Part shown: piece by piece, positions 35,164-45,898 of the stretch | Layout of the letters: the number at the start of each line of letters is the position of its first letter | Numbering within the stretch: the first letter of the stretch is position 1 | Assembly: GCF_910592395.1 (NCBI RefSeq) | Contig: NC_088314.1 | Coordinates: forward strand, 2,170,001-2,234,000 | Origin: Lineus longissimus | Taxonomy: Eukaryota; Nemertea; Pilidiophora; Heteronemertea; Lineidae | Reading direction: 5' to 3' | DNA: 64,000 nucleotides | The notes under the pieces: generated by a model | Told to the model about the DNA's origin: nothing | The model's database searches: none | The model's input: the letters and a program-made list of their open reading frames with translations, nothing else | Program-made: the position numbers and the translations under genes

Positions 35164-37038
35164 ATGTCAGCCTTCATGAAAAACCGAATTTGGCAAATTT
35201 TTCGACAAAAAAGTTCTCATTACACATTAATCAGAACGATAAAATCCACAAACTTTCGTCAGAATGAATCTCGTATCGTTACTCCTGCTGTTGAGAAATT
35301 GAACGGCGTCTTCCAATGGTATGAGGACATGATAGGGCTCTCCGAAGTGCGCGAAGCCCAAAACCAGGTCATAGTGGTATGTGTCTTTCTGTACATTTTG
35401 TGTACATACCGGGTGCTTCGAAAAAAGTCGTGGTAAAATGGGTTAAAATGACCATGTGTAACTTTTTTTTCTGTTTCTCATGAGTTGGAGATGATATGTG
35501 ATGTTGGCAGTCGTGAAATGAATGATCGAGTTGCACCAAAAGACTCCAAGTCAAGGGCACATTGACTGAGTTTGAAAGTGTCTTCATTGACTTAAAGTCT
35601 GTCGTCAGATCAAGGTTTTTTACCCGATTTTCCAGATATGCCTATAGTCAGAAAGGCTAAAATTTAGAATCCCCGATCGGAAATGACGTAGTTTGATCGC
35701 ATTCAACTATAAATCCATTGAACAGTGGTGCTTCGTTAGTCAACCGATGACCTTTTTTGGGGGTGTGATCGGGGGTTCTAAACTCGTTCCGCCAGAAAAA
35801 CTATCTGTCTTTACAATTGGTTTTCACAGTAAAAGCGACCAGACAATGCCTCTGAAGCCATTTTCCAGGCAGAGAGTTTATCTGGCAGTGACAGTCTCCT
35901 GAATCTACTGACTAGTGTTTTAAAACATATTCTTTCCTGTCATATCCTCTGAAGCCATTTTCCAGGCAGAGAGTTTATCTGGCAGTGACAGTCTCCTGAA
36001 TCTACTGACTAGTGTTTTAAAACATATTCTTTCCTGTCATATCCTCTGAAGCCATTTTCCAGGCAGAGAGTTTATCTGGCAGTGACAGTCTCCTGAATCT
36101 ACTGACGAGTGTTTTAAAACATATTCTTTCCTGTCATATCCTCTGAAGCCATTTTCCAGGCAGAGAGTTTATCTGGCAGTGACAGTCTCCTGAATCTACT
36201 GACTAGTGTTTTAAAACATATTCTTTCCTGTCATATCTTGCAGGCTGAGAAAGCATTTCTGGAAGCTCAAGACAGGAGAACAGAACAGCGTGATATCCTC
36301 AATGAATTGCAGTTCAAGTTGCGTGACATATCGGCAGAGCTCGATAAAGTAAATCGCGGAGACCCAAAGTTTCTTAAAATGATTACTGATCAGCATGCAA
36401 TGTACAGACAAGAAAATGCTGTATCTGAAAAACATGCAATTTGTGAGAAGGAGGAGAGGGCCCACTTCATGGAACTTTCAAACGCAGTACGGGAAAGCCA
36501 TGAAAAGGAACGTGCCAGGGCTGAACGTACCAAATATTGGTCAGTGATTGGATCAGTTGTTGGTGCATTGATTGGGATGTCTGGTGCTATGGTAAATAAC
36601 TACCTGCGGAACAGGGAGATAAAGAAACTAGGACAATCTGTACAAGATAAGCATGAAGAAATCGAATCCATCCTAGTTGACTTCCGCTCCTCTATTGGAG
36701 CAATTGGGACAGGAAAGGATGAGATATCTGTGACTAGCGGAGAAAAAGCTTTGGACAGTAAAAGAGCTAAAGAGCTCATTGAGGCAATCAAGGCGCAGGA
36801 TCAAAATATTGAGGTCAGACTTGGTGACATAAGACAGTTGATTCTATCTGGCAGTCAGAACGTTGGTGATGGTAAAATAGTTTATGTTGGACCAGAACTG
36901 GAAGGTATGCTGAGTAACACTGAAAAGAATTTGGAGTATAAGATAAAGATCAATTCTTTAGCAACTGTAGCCTTCGTATATGGAGCATTTGCTGTAGCGC
37001 TGCCAATATTATATGCTATATTTAGAGGTGGAAACTGA
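35164..37038 (+). CDS. CCDC51: CCDC51 (MITOK), mitochondrial K(ATP) channel pore subunit
   Basis: The mammalian homologue forms the pore of the inner-membrane ATP-sensitive K+ channel together with ABCB8. Two coding exons, 35,164-35,376 and 36,244-37,038, join in phase 0 at GTG|GTATGT and TTGCAG|GCT to give 335 aa (from memory human is 411). The N-terminus (MSAFMKNRIWQIFRQKSS) is basic, without early acidic residues, as in a mitochondrial presequence. The family block WYEDMIGLSEVREAQ spans the end of exon 1 and AEKAFLEAQ starts exon 2. A coiled coil follows (about 72-160), then the signature AVRESHEKERARAERTK (about 152-168), transmembrane segment 1 (about 169-190, WSVIGSVVGALIGMSG), a second helical region and a C-terminal transmembrane segment (about 308-331). 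The shorter length mostly reflects a shorter inter-membrane-segment region. No clear AATAAA was found downstream. Confidence 0.94.
35849..36237. repeat. Four 97-bp tandem repeats ending at the CCDC51 acceptor
   Basis: TCTGAAGCCATTTTCCAGGC recurs at 35,851, 35,948, 36,045 and 36,142, an exact 97-bp period with almost no divergence (one visible change, ACTAGTG to ACGAGTG in the third copy). Each unit ends ATATTCTTTCCTGTCATATC. The last copy supplies the pyrimidine tract for the real acceptor, where TTGCAG replaces CTCTG. Confidence 0.97.
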
Positions 37039-38820
37039 TGATCAATACTGCTACAAGGCTTATGGATCTACTGTGCTTTAAAGTTGTTTCACTTCATTGT
37101 CCATTGGCACACTTGCAGTGACTCCAACCCTGAACTTGTCTGCTTGTAGTTGTTACCTTATCTGAACTGAACTGAACTGAACTCTGCCATACTGTAGGGG
37201 TGAAATTTTCTGTATACAATATCAAGTATAGATATCTAATCTGTACTTGACAGTATGTCGTGACCATTGCACAAATAGGGGTGGTAAGCCACGAAAGTGC
37301 ATCAAAACTGACATGACTGTGTATTGTCAGAGATTGCTCAATACTAGGCCTGGTGACTTGCTGCCTCATTTGGTGTGATGGATCACATATTGTTGTTGAT
37401 TATGTTAATTTGTATATGAAATATACTCCAAGGCCGAACATACCTGCAGTGTTTTTCTTTCCCTTCACATTGTCTCGAGTTCATTGAACTTGTCATTCCT
37501 CTTTTCACCCACTTGGTCCCATAATTCCATGTCAATGTCTTTGGAGTTTTCCGTGGATGATCATAAGGATAGACAGACAGCATTTATTCATTTTCCTCGT
37601 ACTTAATTGTTGGAGGAAAAGTTTGCCAATCTGACATCCAGACATGTCCCAAGTCCTGCCACATTCAAGTCCTGCCGAGATTGGCATGTGATGGCTCACA
37701 ACATCAGTTGAGTATTCGATCAATTCTGAACCGAACCACATGTGTCGCAGATAGACATCAAGAGGTGGGCAATGTCACAACTTGTCCGAGGCAAAAAAAT
37801 AACAAATGCAAGGATCAAATTACTTTAAGTGGTTTTATTTCCACTCTAAGAATACAGGTGCTTTAAATAATTAGGTATGGGAGACACTTTTTCGGAGTGC
37901 ACGTGCAGTAACAAACAACTGTTCAAAATGTTATCAATTCAGGACACTGAAAATGCATAAAATATGGCTACATGCTGTAAAATTGGAGAAATTTATACAA
38001 GCGATGCTATGGAAGAACCAAAGATATCCTATAGGTTTTTGAGTGATATTTCGGTTTACATAAACTTTTCTTCGTTATCAGGCCTAAACTGCTCAAGCAC
38101 AGTTTCTCAAAATTTGGAGATTCCACTTTGTGTGTTAACAGTACCAGGACACCAGATGTAGAGTAAAAACAGTGAGGTGTAATTTCATTATTTGCATGAA
38201 AAAATATGCATTACTGAGTCAAGTGATAATGTTGTACATATCAAAACCAAGAAAATATGAATAACAATAAATAATACTTTCAAAGGACGAACAGATCTCT
38301 GTATAGGTACATAGATACATATGTTGAAAAATACAATGGAATGTCTTAGAATATAATGGATGGATCACAGTCCAACCGGATGCCAGCCAAGGGTTAATAC
38401 CCGATACATACATTGAACTCATAAATATGTGTATAGGTGGACCGAACGTTTTTACCAGAACAAAAAATGACAATATGGTCAACGATTCAATGTTCTTTCT
38501 GGACGGTATAAAATCTGCTACATCCGTCAGCCGAATGTAGCAGCAGTGAAAAAGATAAATAAACCTATATCTACATTGTACAAACTACAAAATATTCAGA
38601 ATGGTAAAGTCACTTCATTCATTGCCATCACTGTGGACGCCTCATATGTATTTTAAACATTACATGATGCTCCATATTGTCACACTGCTGTTCAGCACAC
38701 ATTTGTACATTATATCATTCATTGGTTTGGAAGTTGAACAATTAGCACAACAGCTGTTTACTAATATTGGCAAATCCATGTTCAGGCTTTCCAAGCAGTC
38801 ATTTTACCATTCCTTTTAGA
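37039..38820. other. CCDC51 3' flank and LHFPL 3' region (convergent)
   Basis: The two genes converge here. An AATAAA on the minus strand (37,834-37,839, read as TTTATT on plus) could end the LHFPL transcript coming from 39.5 kb. (AACTG)n-like sequence occurs at about 37,162-37,182. No coding content recognised. Confidence 0.45.
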
Positions 38821-39406
38821 AATTTACAATTTGTATTTTGTACCGTATGTACATGATTAACAGAAGAGAAGTACATGTGACTGTTCAAAGAACTGCCAAC
38901 CCGAATGCTGATCTATTATATAATTTATCAAAACATTGTCCAGTACATGATTTTGATCGACAAGGCTATTGAATTTCTTGACTGACAGGGGACATATTTT
39001 TTCGAAACTGATGCATCTTATTTCTCCTGTACAAAGGCAAGTAATTGCCCAATTCATTCATGAATATGAAGAAAAAAACAAAATCACTTAAGAAAGTTCA
39101 ATAAGATATTTTATAATTTACAATTTGTATTTTGTACCGTATGTACATGATTAACAGAAGAGAAGTACATGTGACTGTTCAAAGAACTGCCAATCCGAAT
39201 GCTGATCTATTATATAATTTATCAAAACATTGTCCAGTACATGATTTTGATCGACAAGGCTATTGAATTTCTTGACTGACAGGGGACATATTTTTTCGAA
39301 ACTGATGCATCTTATTTCTCCTGTACAAAGGCAAGTAATTGCCCAATTCATTCATGAATATGAAGAAAAAAACAAAATCACTTAAGAAAGTTCAATAAGT
39401 TATTTG
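38821..39406. repeat. 294-bp tandem duplication, nearly identical copies
   Basis: AATTTACAATTTGTATTTTG starts at 38,821 and again at 39,115 (period 294 bp). The copies extend to AAGAAAGTTCAATAAG and differ by only about one or two bases (for example GCCAACCCG versus GCCAATCCG). This lies just downstream of the LHFPL stop codon, so it is probably within that gene's 3' UTR. Confidence 0.95.
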
Positions 39407-39563
39407 ATTAATGTTGATTAACTGCTTAGCATCAAGAAGAAGAAAAGACATAAAGATGAACTCGTTTTGCGAAATTCTGCAACTCATGACGATTAATCGT
39501 CTTTTGTGAAAATCTTGTTGGTCCTTCAAATGATATTGGAACCATACTAATAATTTCTAAAGC

Positions 39564-41820
39564 CTAGAGTTGGAATTGATCACTTCTCTTAGACATCCTG
39601 GAGGTGGAGTAGTCAGAAAATTGGTCGCGATCTCTATCGGTGTCAGGAACAGTCAGGACACCAGCTCGTTGCAGATTTGAAGCTTTTTCAGATTCGATGA
39701 AATCATTTCCAAGATCAGCTGAAAAAAGGCAAGAGGGAGAGATGAAAAAGTGAAGGGAAGGTAGAAACGTTAGTGGGGTAGAATTTTAATTCTATTGAGT
39801 TTTGTTTGGTCTTACTGTAATCTTAAGTTTTCTTAAATGTGGTGAAGTGCCCAGCAGGCATCTGGAGAGCTAGATTATTTAACAGACTACACTAATGTAA
39901 TACACGTAGAAATAGAATGCTCCTTTATATACATACAAATCAGAATGTTGAATAAACCTTTGTACAATGAAGAAAACTTATGCCAAGTAAAAGAAAAGCA
40001 TCAACTAGCAATACCATAGATGAGCGACAAACCCACAGAAAATGAAGCGTTTAGAAAGTTAAAGAGAACAGCCAACACCTCATTATTAACACAACACCAT
40101 CACTGGTAAAGGAATTATCAATAATTGAAAAGAAATCTGATTTGCCACACCAACGGTTAATAAAAAAGAAACACATATAAACAAGAATTAGAACTACAGG
40201 TAGAGAGAAAAAGAGCATCCACTGACCATCCACCAAGACTCAGCTGGGGTAAGTTTGATGTCATTATCCAAATCCATCCGATGAGGAATTTGGTCCATGC
40301 CGTCACATACACATACCCAAACTAAGTCTGAACGCCTTGCAAGAAGCTTACTGTTAAGTTGCTTTAGCAGTACTTGCCTACAATATCCATCATCGCGTGC
40401 ATCAGTCTAAAACAAGCAGGAGAGTGGTCTTCAAGACACGGCTATGACTACACCAAAAACACTTTGCTTAAATGAATTACAAATGAATATCCAAAACCAC
40501 GGAGGATATTTTCACCTGACAATTTTTCAAAGTTTATTGTTCATTATTGGTTTATACACTGTTGAATTCCTGAGACAATATTAAGTCATAACCTGACTAA
40601 GTGCTTTCTGGAATACTAAGCCTTCATTTATAGATCCATGATTGTGCAAGCTTATAAGTAGGCCTACTGTCTAGGATGATACACAGTAATCTTGATACTA
40701 ACATTAGTACACACAACCTTTATTTCTGGAGAAATATCAAAATATGTGTTCTTCTTGTGTACAGTGATTGTATTGACCCTTTCTACATACAGGTGCCGAC
40801 AGGTATACTGGTGGTAGATTTGACAGACTGACAGTCTACAGACGACACACTTAAACATGACAGGACACGCAGAAAGGCCACACAGACTACTTACATTTAT
40901 GGATGGAACCATTTTGGGCGTAGTAGGAATCAGGCAGAAGCTTGGCCTGCCTTGTTGCCAAGACAAAGGCCAATGTTGCCAGGATGAAGGCATCAAAGAT
41001 GCCTATAATGGCCAGAATGTAGGCCCACCTGACCCCACAATCAGCAATATTGAAGCCACTTGAATTTCCACAGACACTTCGGACTTTGTCGTGATCCCAA
41101 CCAGCTGGGTAAGCCACACAGCCAATGAACATACAGATTCCTAGAAACAACAAGCAAACTTGATAGAACACAAATGATACATAAGCGAATTTGGATTTCA
41201 TCTCATCATTTTCAGGAAGTAGCTTTCATTCCTTGTCATTAGGACATCAACCCATCCATACATGAAGCCATGCGCCATGTTCTACCATTACAGCTTACTG
41301 TAAGTAAAGACGGCAGTCAACATTTAAATTTCAATGCTTGTACATTGAGCAAAAGATTACAATGGAAAAGAAGGCGGAATCTAAACTGAGGCAGATGCAT
41401 ACCAGAAACAACCTGTATCCATCCACAGATCATGTAGACGATCGCTGTATTCATGAAGAGGAAGAGCAGCATACAACAGATGCAGATGAGGATCAACAGC
41501 GCCGAGAATCCAATAAGAAATGCTGCCGCTTTGAAGGTACCACTCAGAATCGATGAGAAGTCGTCAAACCTTCCATTACAGATCAAATCCTGTCCCGTTT
41601 GAAACAGTTCGCAGTATTCAAAGAGTCCGAAGTAACCTGTTCCAGGACTACTTGGAGTATCACCGATCCACTGTGGCTGGATGAATACAACTATGTTTAT
41701 GATGGCAAAACATATCGTGAAGACTCCCCACATAACACCAACAGCTCGTGAATTTCGGACATAGTTTGTGTGGTATATTTTGGTTGTTTCAGAATACTGG
41801 ATTGCTTCTAAAGTTGACAT
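39564..41820 (-). CDS. LHFPL3/4/5-like tetraspan protein, copy A (3 coding exons)
   Basis: LHFPL proteins are four-pass membrane proteins of the claudin/PMP22 superfamily. LHFPL5 is part of the hair-cell mechanotransduction complex and LHFPL4 supports GABA-A receptor clustering. Exons 41,820-41,403, 41,140-40,895 and 39,718-39,564 join in phases 1 and 1 to give 272 aa. Visible are [20 protein letters not shown] leading into membrane segment 1 (about 25-48), the extracellular loop with [16 protein letters not shown] and a second cysteine, segment 2 (about 98-123), segment 3 with [10 protein letters not shown], a loop with paired cysteines, and segment 4 around [23 protein letters not shown] after segment 4 resembles LHFPL5. 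The last exon is a 51-aa serine/aspartate-rich cytoplasmic tail ending F-Q-L, a possible class II PDZ ligand. Without that splice, translation stops at once (TGT AAG TAG inside the donor). Splice sites are good; the tail exon has no homologue I recall, so it is the least certain part. Confidence 0.88.
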
Positions 41821-43048
41821 GGTGATATCCTTTGGTTTACCCTTGAAAGTCTATCCTTTTATTGATGGAATAATTCCCCAGCTGTTGTAACCAGTAAATC
41901 CACAGTCCTTTGCTTTATCATGCACACAATCCACAGACACAGCACATCACATCACAGGTCAGTCTGCCGTATAATTTATTCGTTGAATCAACGACGTTAT
42001 AAAACCAACCTTGAGTTTTAGACCGAATTCAGTTTTCAACACATAACTATGTGCACAATATATTATACATTGACCGAACTTAACTATAACATATAGTCAT
42101 GAGGCATAAAAGGGTGGGTCTCAAAACTGTAATCTATTCAAATCTTGGAAACCGGTTTTGCCAGTTTTATATCACCTAATGCAACAGTAGTGCATTGCAT
42201 ACCAGACAATGTACATGAACTAAATGGGTCAAGTAAAACGTCTTCAGAGTGTTCTGTTCAGGATATTTTGAGAAAATACTCTCAGTCAAGAGGAGGCTAT
42301 GATGATGTACCAAATTTTAAAACTTATTTTTTTGTAAATTGTTTATTTCATGCATTATTCATGTTGATTTGTTGAGATGTTTTGTTTTTGTAAAACCGGA
42401 AATCATGTCAATCAATTATATGAAACCGAGGCTTCGACCTTGACTCAATTAAGGTTGTCTACGCGGGAATTTCAAATTTTGATTTGGCACATGTTACCAC
42501 GAGGTGCGGCTGAAATGCAACTCAGTTTATGCCTATGCTGGTTGTGTTGATGCAGTGTTAAAAAGTGTTAGAAGTACTGCATCTACCGTCAGTATTCTCC
42601 TAAAGTAGCTTGGTTATCACTTACAGGTCAACTCATGAACTAGAAACAGTAGCCTAAATGGGCAAGTCCCACCCAAGTTTTTTCCGGTATTTTGGCCGTT
42701 AAATAAAATTTTTGTCATTTTGGCGCCAATCACAACAGAGTCTCCTGTATTGTTTTCTCTAGCCATACTTGTGTATGTACAGGGGGAGACAATCTTTTTA
42801 CAGGTTTCATCAAGGTTGATGTGTTCACCTACAGGTGGTGTGGCGAATATTATAGCCAGACTATATCACGGATCTATTGTTAGTGCTAGTAGCTAGTTCT
42901 ATAGATCTATGCATATACTAGCACATGATTTTAACTTTGAAAGGGGTTTCATGATACAAAAATATTTTCGGAATCCGGTGGCCAGAGAATGAAAAATTGC
43001 CAATTTTTTGAACCAGCGTTCGTTATCTGTATTATATAGCGAGGACTC
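41821..43048. other. Spacer between the two LHFPL genes; no exon recognised
   Basis: I searched this interval for a tail exon of LHFPL copy B similar to the tail of copy A and saw none. The plus-strand frame at 42,145-42,375 has no recognisable similarity. It should include the promoter of copy A (just right of 41,820). Confidence 0.45.
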
Positions 43049-43609
43049 GTTACATATGGGCGGTTATAACCGCAAAAAAGGGACAACCCAGCCATGGCGA
43101 AGACAAGGACACCGTGAAGCAAGACGTCGTGGCAGGGAAAAGAACACTGTAGCAGGGACAAAGATCATTGTAGCAGAGACAAGTAACATGTGAGCGAGGT
43201 CTATGTTACGTAGCATAAACAACGCAATACGCAGCAGAGACAAGACCACGTAGCGTGTAGACAACAGAGTGTCAAGGACAATTAGTGCATTGCAAAGTCA
43301 GCAGGTGACTCTCGCGTATAATGAATAATAAAAACAACGCGAGCGCCACCTGCTGTCTTTGCAATGCACTAGTCGTCCTTGACACTCTGCTGTCTACGCG
43401 CTACGTGGTCTTGCCTCTGCTGCGTATTGTGTTGTTTGTGCTACGTAACATAGACCTCGCTCACATGCTCTTTGCCCCTGCTACAGTGTTCTTTGTCCCT
43501 ACTACGAGGTTCTTTGTCCCTGCCACGACGTTGTTAGTTGCTGCTTCACGGTGTCCTTGTCTTCGCTATGGGTTGTGCCTTTTTTGCGGTTATAACCGTC
43601 CATAGTTAC
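43049..43609. mobile_element. Large foldback (inverted-repeat) element
   Basis: The left arm 43,049-43,317 and right arm 43,337-43,609 are imperfect reverse complements around a 19-base A+T-rich loop. The ends read GTTACATATGGGCGGTTATA and, from the other side, GTAACTATGGACGGTTATAA. Both continue with ACCGCAAAAAAGG, AGACAAGGACACCGTGAAGC and TGAGCGAGGTCTATGTTACG. Inside each arm a ~21-bp unit GTAGCAGGGACAAAGAACA is repeated two to three times with differing copy number, which explains the arm-length difference. No transposase frame fits in 560 bp, so this is a non-autonomous element. Transcribed as part of the LHFPL B pre-mRNA it would form a ~270-bp dsRNA hairpin. Confidence 0.9.
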
Positions 43610-43706
43610 ACACCGATGGATGGTTCGAGATGTCTGTGTTTCTTTTGTGCTGAAGACTACCCGTCCCTAGTGAGTAGAGTATCAACCGCAAAGTCTTTAG
43701 ACTTAC

Positions 43707-44689
43707 ATTTTTGAATGGATCCATTCGAGGCATAGTAGGAGTCCGGGAGGAGCTTTGCCTGTCTTGTCGCCAAAACAAACGCCAACGCAGCCAGAACGAA
43801 AGCATCGAAAATGCCCAGGATGGCCAGGACGTAAGCCCATCTTATGTTACAATCACCTCTCCAAAATACTCCAGAGGAACCGCAGACGCTTTGCACTTTC
43901 TCAGCCTCCCAACCAGCAGGATAGATGACGCAACCAACAAACATACATAGCCCTGTAACAAGGAGAGAGTCATTGATTCAAAGTGGGGAAAGAAACGTTA
44001 GGTTGAATGATGACGAGAGGACTTTCCACAGCCTATACGAAGCAGGCCTATAACCTGACCATAACCACTTAATTGGGATCGATAGGTAAAAATGAATAAG
44101 ACAACTGCCATCTGAGACACATGTTGCTCTGTCTTTTACCAGCAGCTTGGCAATACTGACTTAATAAATACACGACTGAAGTTTATTTCATCACTTCCGC
44201 AATGCCACAAGTATAATGCATAGCACTGCGAGTTTTGACTATGAGTTGGTCAACAATCCCGACAGACTTACCTGAAACGACCTGTATCCATCCACAGATC
44301 ATGAAGACAAGCCCAGTCCTGAGGAAAAGGAAGAGAAGCATGCAGCAGATACAAATGAGGATAAGGAGGGCAGAGAACCCCACCAAGAATGCAGCAGCTT
44401 TCCACGTGCCCGTCAAGATGCTTTCGAAATCCGCAAACTGCCCCTCACACACCAATGACCCGGAGTCGACGTTGAGGCGACAGTATCTGTACAAGCCGAA
44501 ATAACCTGTCCCTGCACTCAGCTCGGAATCTCCGATCCACTGAGGCTGGATGAAGACCACGATGTTGATGATGGCGAAACAGATTGTGAAGACTCCCCAC
44601 ATGACACCAACCGCCCGAGAATTCCGGACATAATTGGTGTGGTATAATTTGGTAGCGTCAGCATATTGTACAGCTTCTAGAGTCGACAT
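43707..44689 (-). CDS. LHFPL3/4/5-like tetraspan protein, copy B (2 exons seen)
   Basis: Exons 44,689-44,272 (418 bp) and 43,952-43,707 (246 bp) have exactly the lengths and phases of exons 1 and 2 of copy A, so the pair arose by tandem duplication. The protein begins [20 protein letters not shown] and keeps the same four membrane segments, the QWIGD motif, [11 protein letters not shown] and the VCGSSG...CNIRWAY loop. A longer in-frame start at 44,800 exists but copy A and the family support the ATG at 44,689. The conserved donor GTAAGT after 43,707 predicts a tail exon that I could not find; unspliced, the frame continues [17 protein letters not shown] to a stop at 43,657. The foldback element lies directly downstream. 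Function is inferred by family only. Confidence 0.88.
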
Positions 44690-45093
44690 TGTGGCTAAGT
44701 TACTGTAATCCTTTCTTGGAAGGTCCTCCTTGGTCGAAAAATGTGGGTATTCACTTGAAGTCAAAGTCAACAGAAACAAGTAGAGACCTTCCACTGACAC
44801 CTACAAGTATATGTATACATAGGCCCTCATGATAATTAACAATAAATTTGCTTGACCTATATATGATATTATTGAGAAGCCCTTTCAAATCCTCCTGTTC
44901 AATAATGTGATATATCGACGCCCAAAACGTGTTCTGCGAGTTTCTAAGTCATTCACTATACGTCCTTTGATTGGGGGCCACCATGCATTTATCTGTCGCC
45001 TCATTGGTTTTTAAAGCCTACGAATGACAGCGACATCTAGGGAATTTTGAGGGGACATTACTGTAAAATCGGTCAGGAGACGTAGATTTGGAG

Positions 45094-45155
45094 GCCCGGA
45101 CGCAGTGGATCGGTCTCGTCCTGTCGCCCGATCTGGATGACAAACTGAGGAGTCT
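45094..45155 (+). repeat. Short dispersed repeat, copy 3 (short form)
   Basis: GGCCCGGACGCAGTGGATCG, then GTCTCGTCCTGTCGCCCG and a shortened right end GATGACAAACTGAGGAGTCT. It belongs to the family at 19.4, 19.7, 45.8 and 58.3 kb. Confidence 0.7.
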
Positions 45156-45766
45156 AGAATCAGAGGACTCTCACGCAGAACATACATCGAAATTGTTTGA
45201 CATGACAGCTTTTAGAATAGATGTTCACCAGTTCGTGCTGTTCTCAATACGGTACCGTTTTTGTTGATGCCAGTTGACTTGGCCCGTGATCTGAATCTCG
45301 CTGAAGTACAGTAGCACAGCGAGAGTGTGGTCAGGAGCCCAGACAATCTGGAGACGAGAGAGACGACATATATTATTTTAGTTCCTAATAAAATGATGAG
45401 ATGGCGCGCGGTCCGCTGCGAGTGTACACTGCGATCCTAGTCATACCGGTTTTACCCGCATTTATTTATATTTTGGTGCGATCAGCAGCAGCAAAACACT
45501 TTGGAAACGAGTCTCACTCCAATGCGAGACTTTTTGAGATAAAGTGATAAATAAATTACATGTCTCAGACCAGAGAGATCATCCTGATCTGAGGAAATGA
45601 GGGGTAACCGTACCCCTGAGGAAGTCTTGTTGCCCCTTATAAAATGGGTTTTCTGAGGATTCCCTGCCATGGAACTCTCTGATGAAACGTGTATTTGTCG
45701 CACTATAGTAATATTGTGTTTCGTTGTTGAGGGACGCTACGGAGGAGTGAAATAGGCACTAAGATA

Positions 45767-45839
45767 AGACTCCCGGTGCAGTAAATTGCGTCATCCTAAT
45801 TGGATTGAGGGACGAGGAACTCCACTGCGTCCGGAGTGT
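45767..45839 (-). repeat. Short dispersed repeat, copy 4
   Basis: Read on the minus strand it begins ACACTCCGGACGCAGTGGAG and ends CTGCACCGGGAGTCT. The flanks share TAAGAT on both sides, a possible target-site duplication, which would make the element a transposon-like insertion. Confidence 0.78.
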
Positions 45840-45862
45840 AAGATTTTTGAGCAGCGTCTACG

Positions 45863-45898
45863 CATGGAGGTATAAATATTATTATTTATACCTCCATG
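45863..45898. repeat. Perfect 16-bp-stem hairpin upstream of the DUSP gene
   Basis: CATGGAGGTATAAATA and TATTTATACCTCCATG form a perfect stem around the loop TTAT. It lies 25 bp to the right of repeat copy 4 and about 0.7 kb upstream of the DUSP start codon. It could be a cruciform-prone relic of an inverted-repeat insertion. Confidence 0.9.

Noticed and set aside
38857-39351. Two nearly identical 66-codon minus-strand frames, a seeming duplicated small gene
   Set aside because: They are identical because the whole 294-bp noncoding segment is duplicated, noncoding bases included; no coding-type substitution pattern can be judged and there is no similarity.
40381-40410. Possible small alternative exon between LHFPL A exons 2 and 3
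   Set aside because: An acceptor-like TTTTAG is followed at once by an in-frame stop in the required phase, and the downstream donor would be non-GT.
43064-43605. Matching opposite-strand frames (with LLRI and NIDLAHML) that look like a diverged gene pair
   Set aside because: They arise because the two arms of the foldback element are reverse complements; the repeats inside are noncoding 21-bp units.
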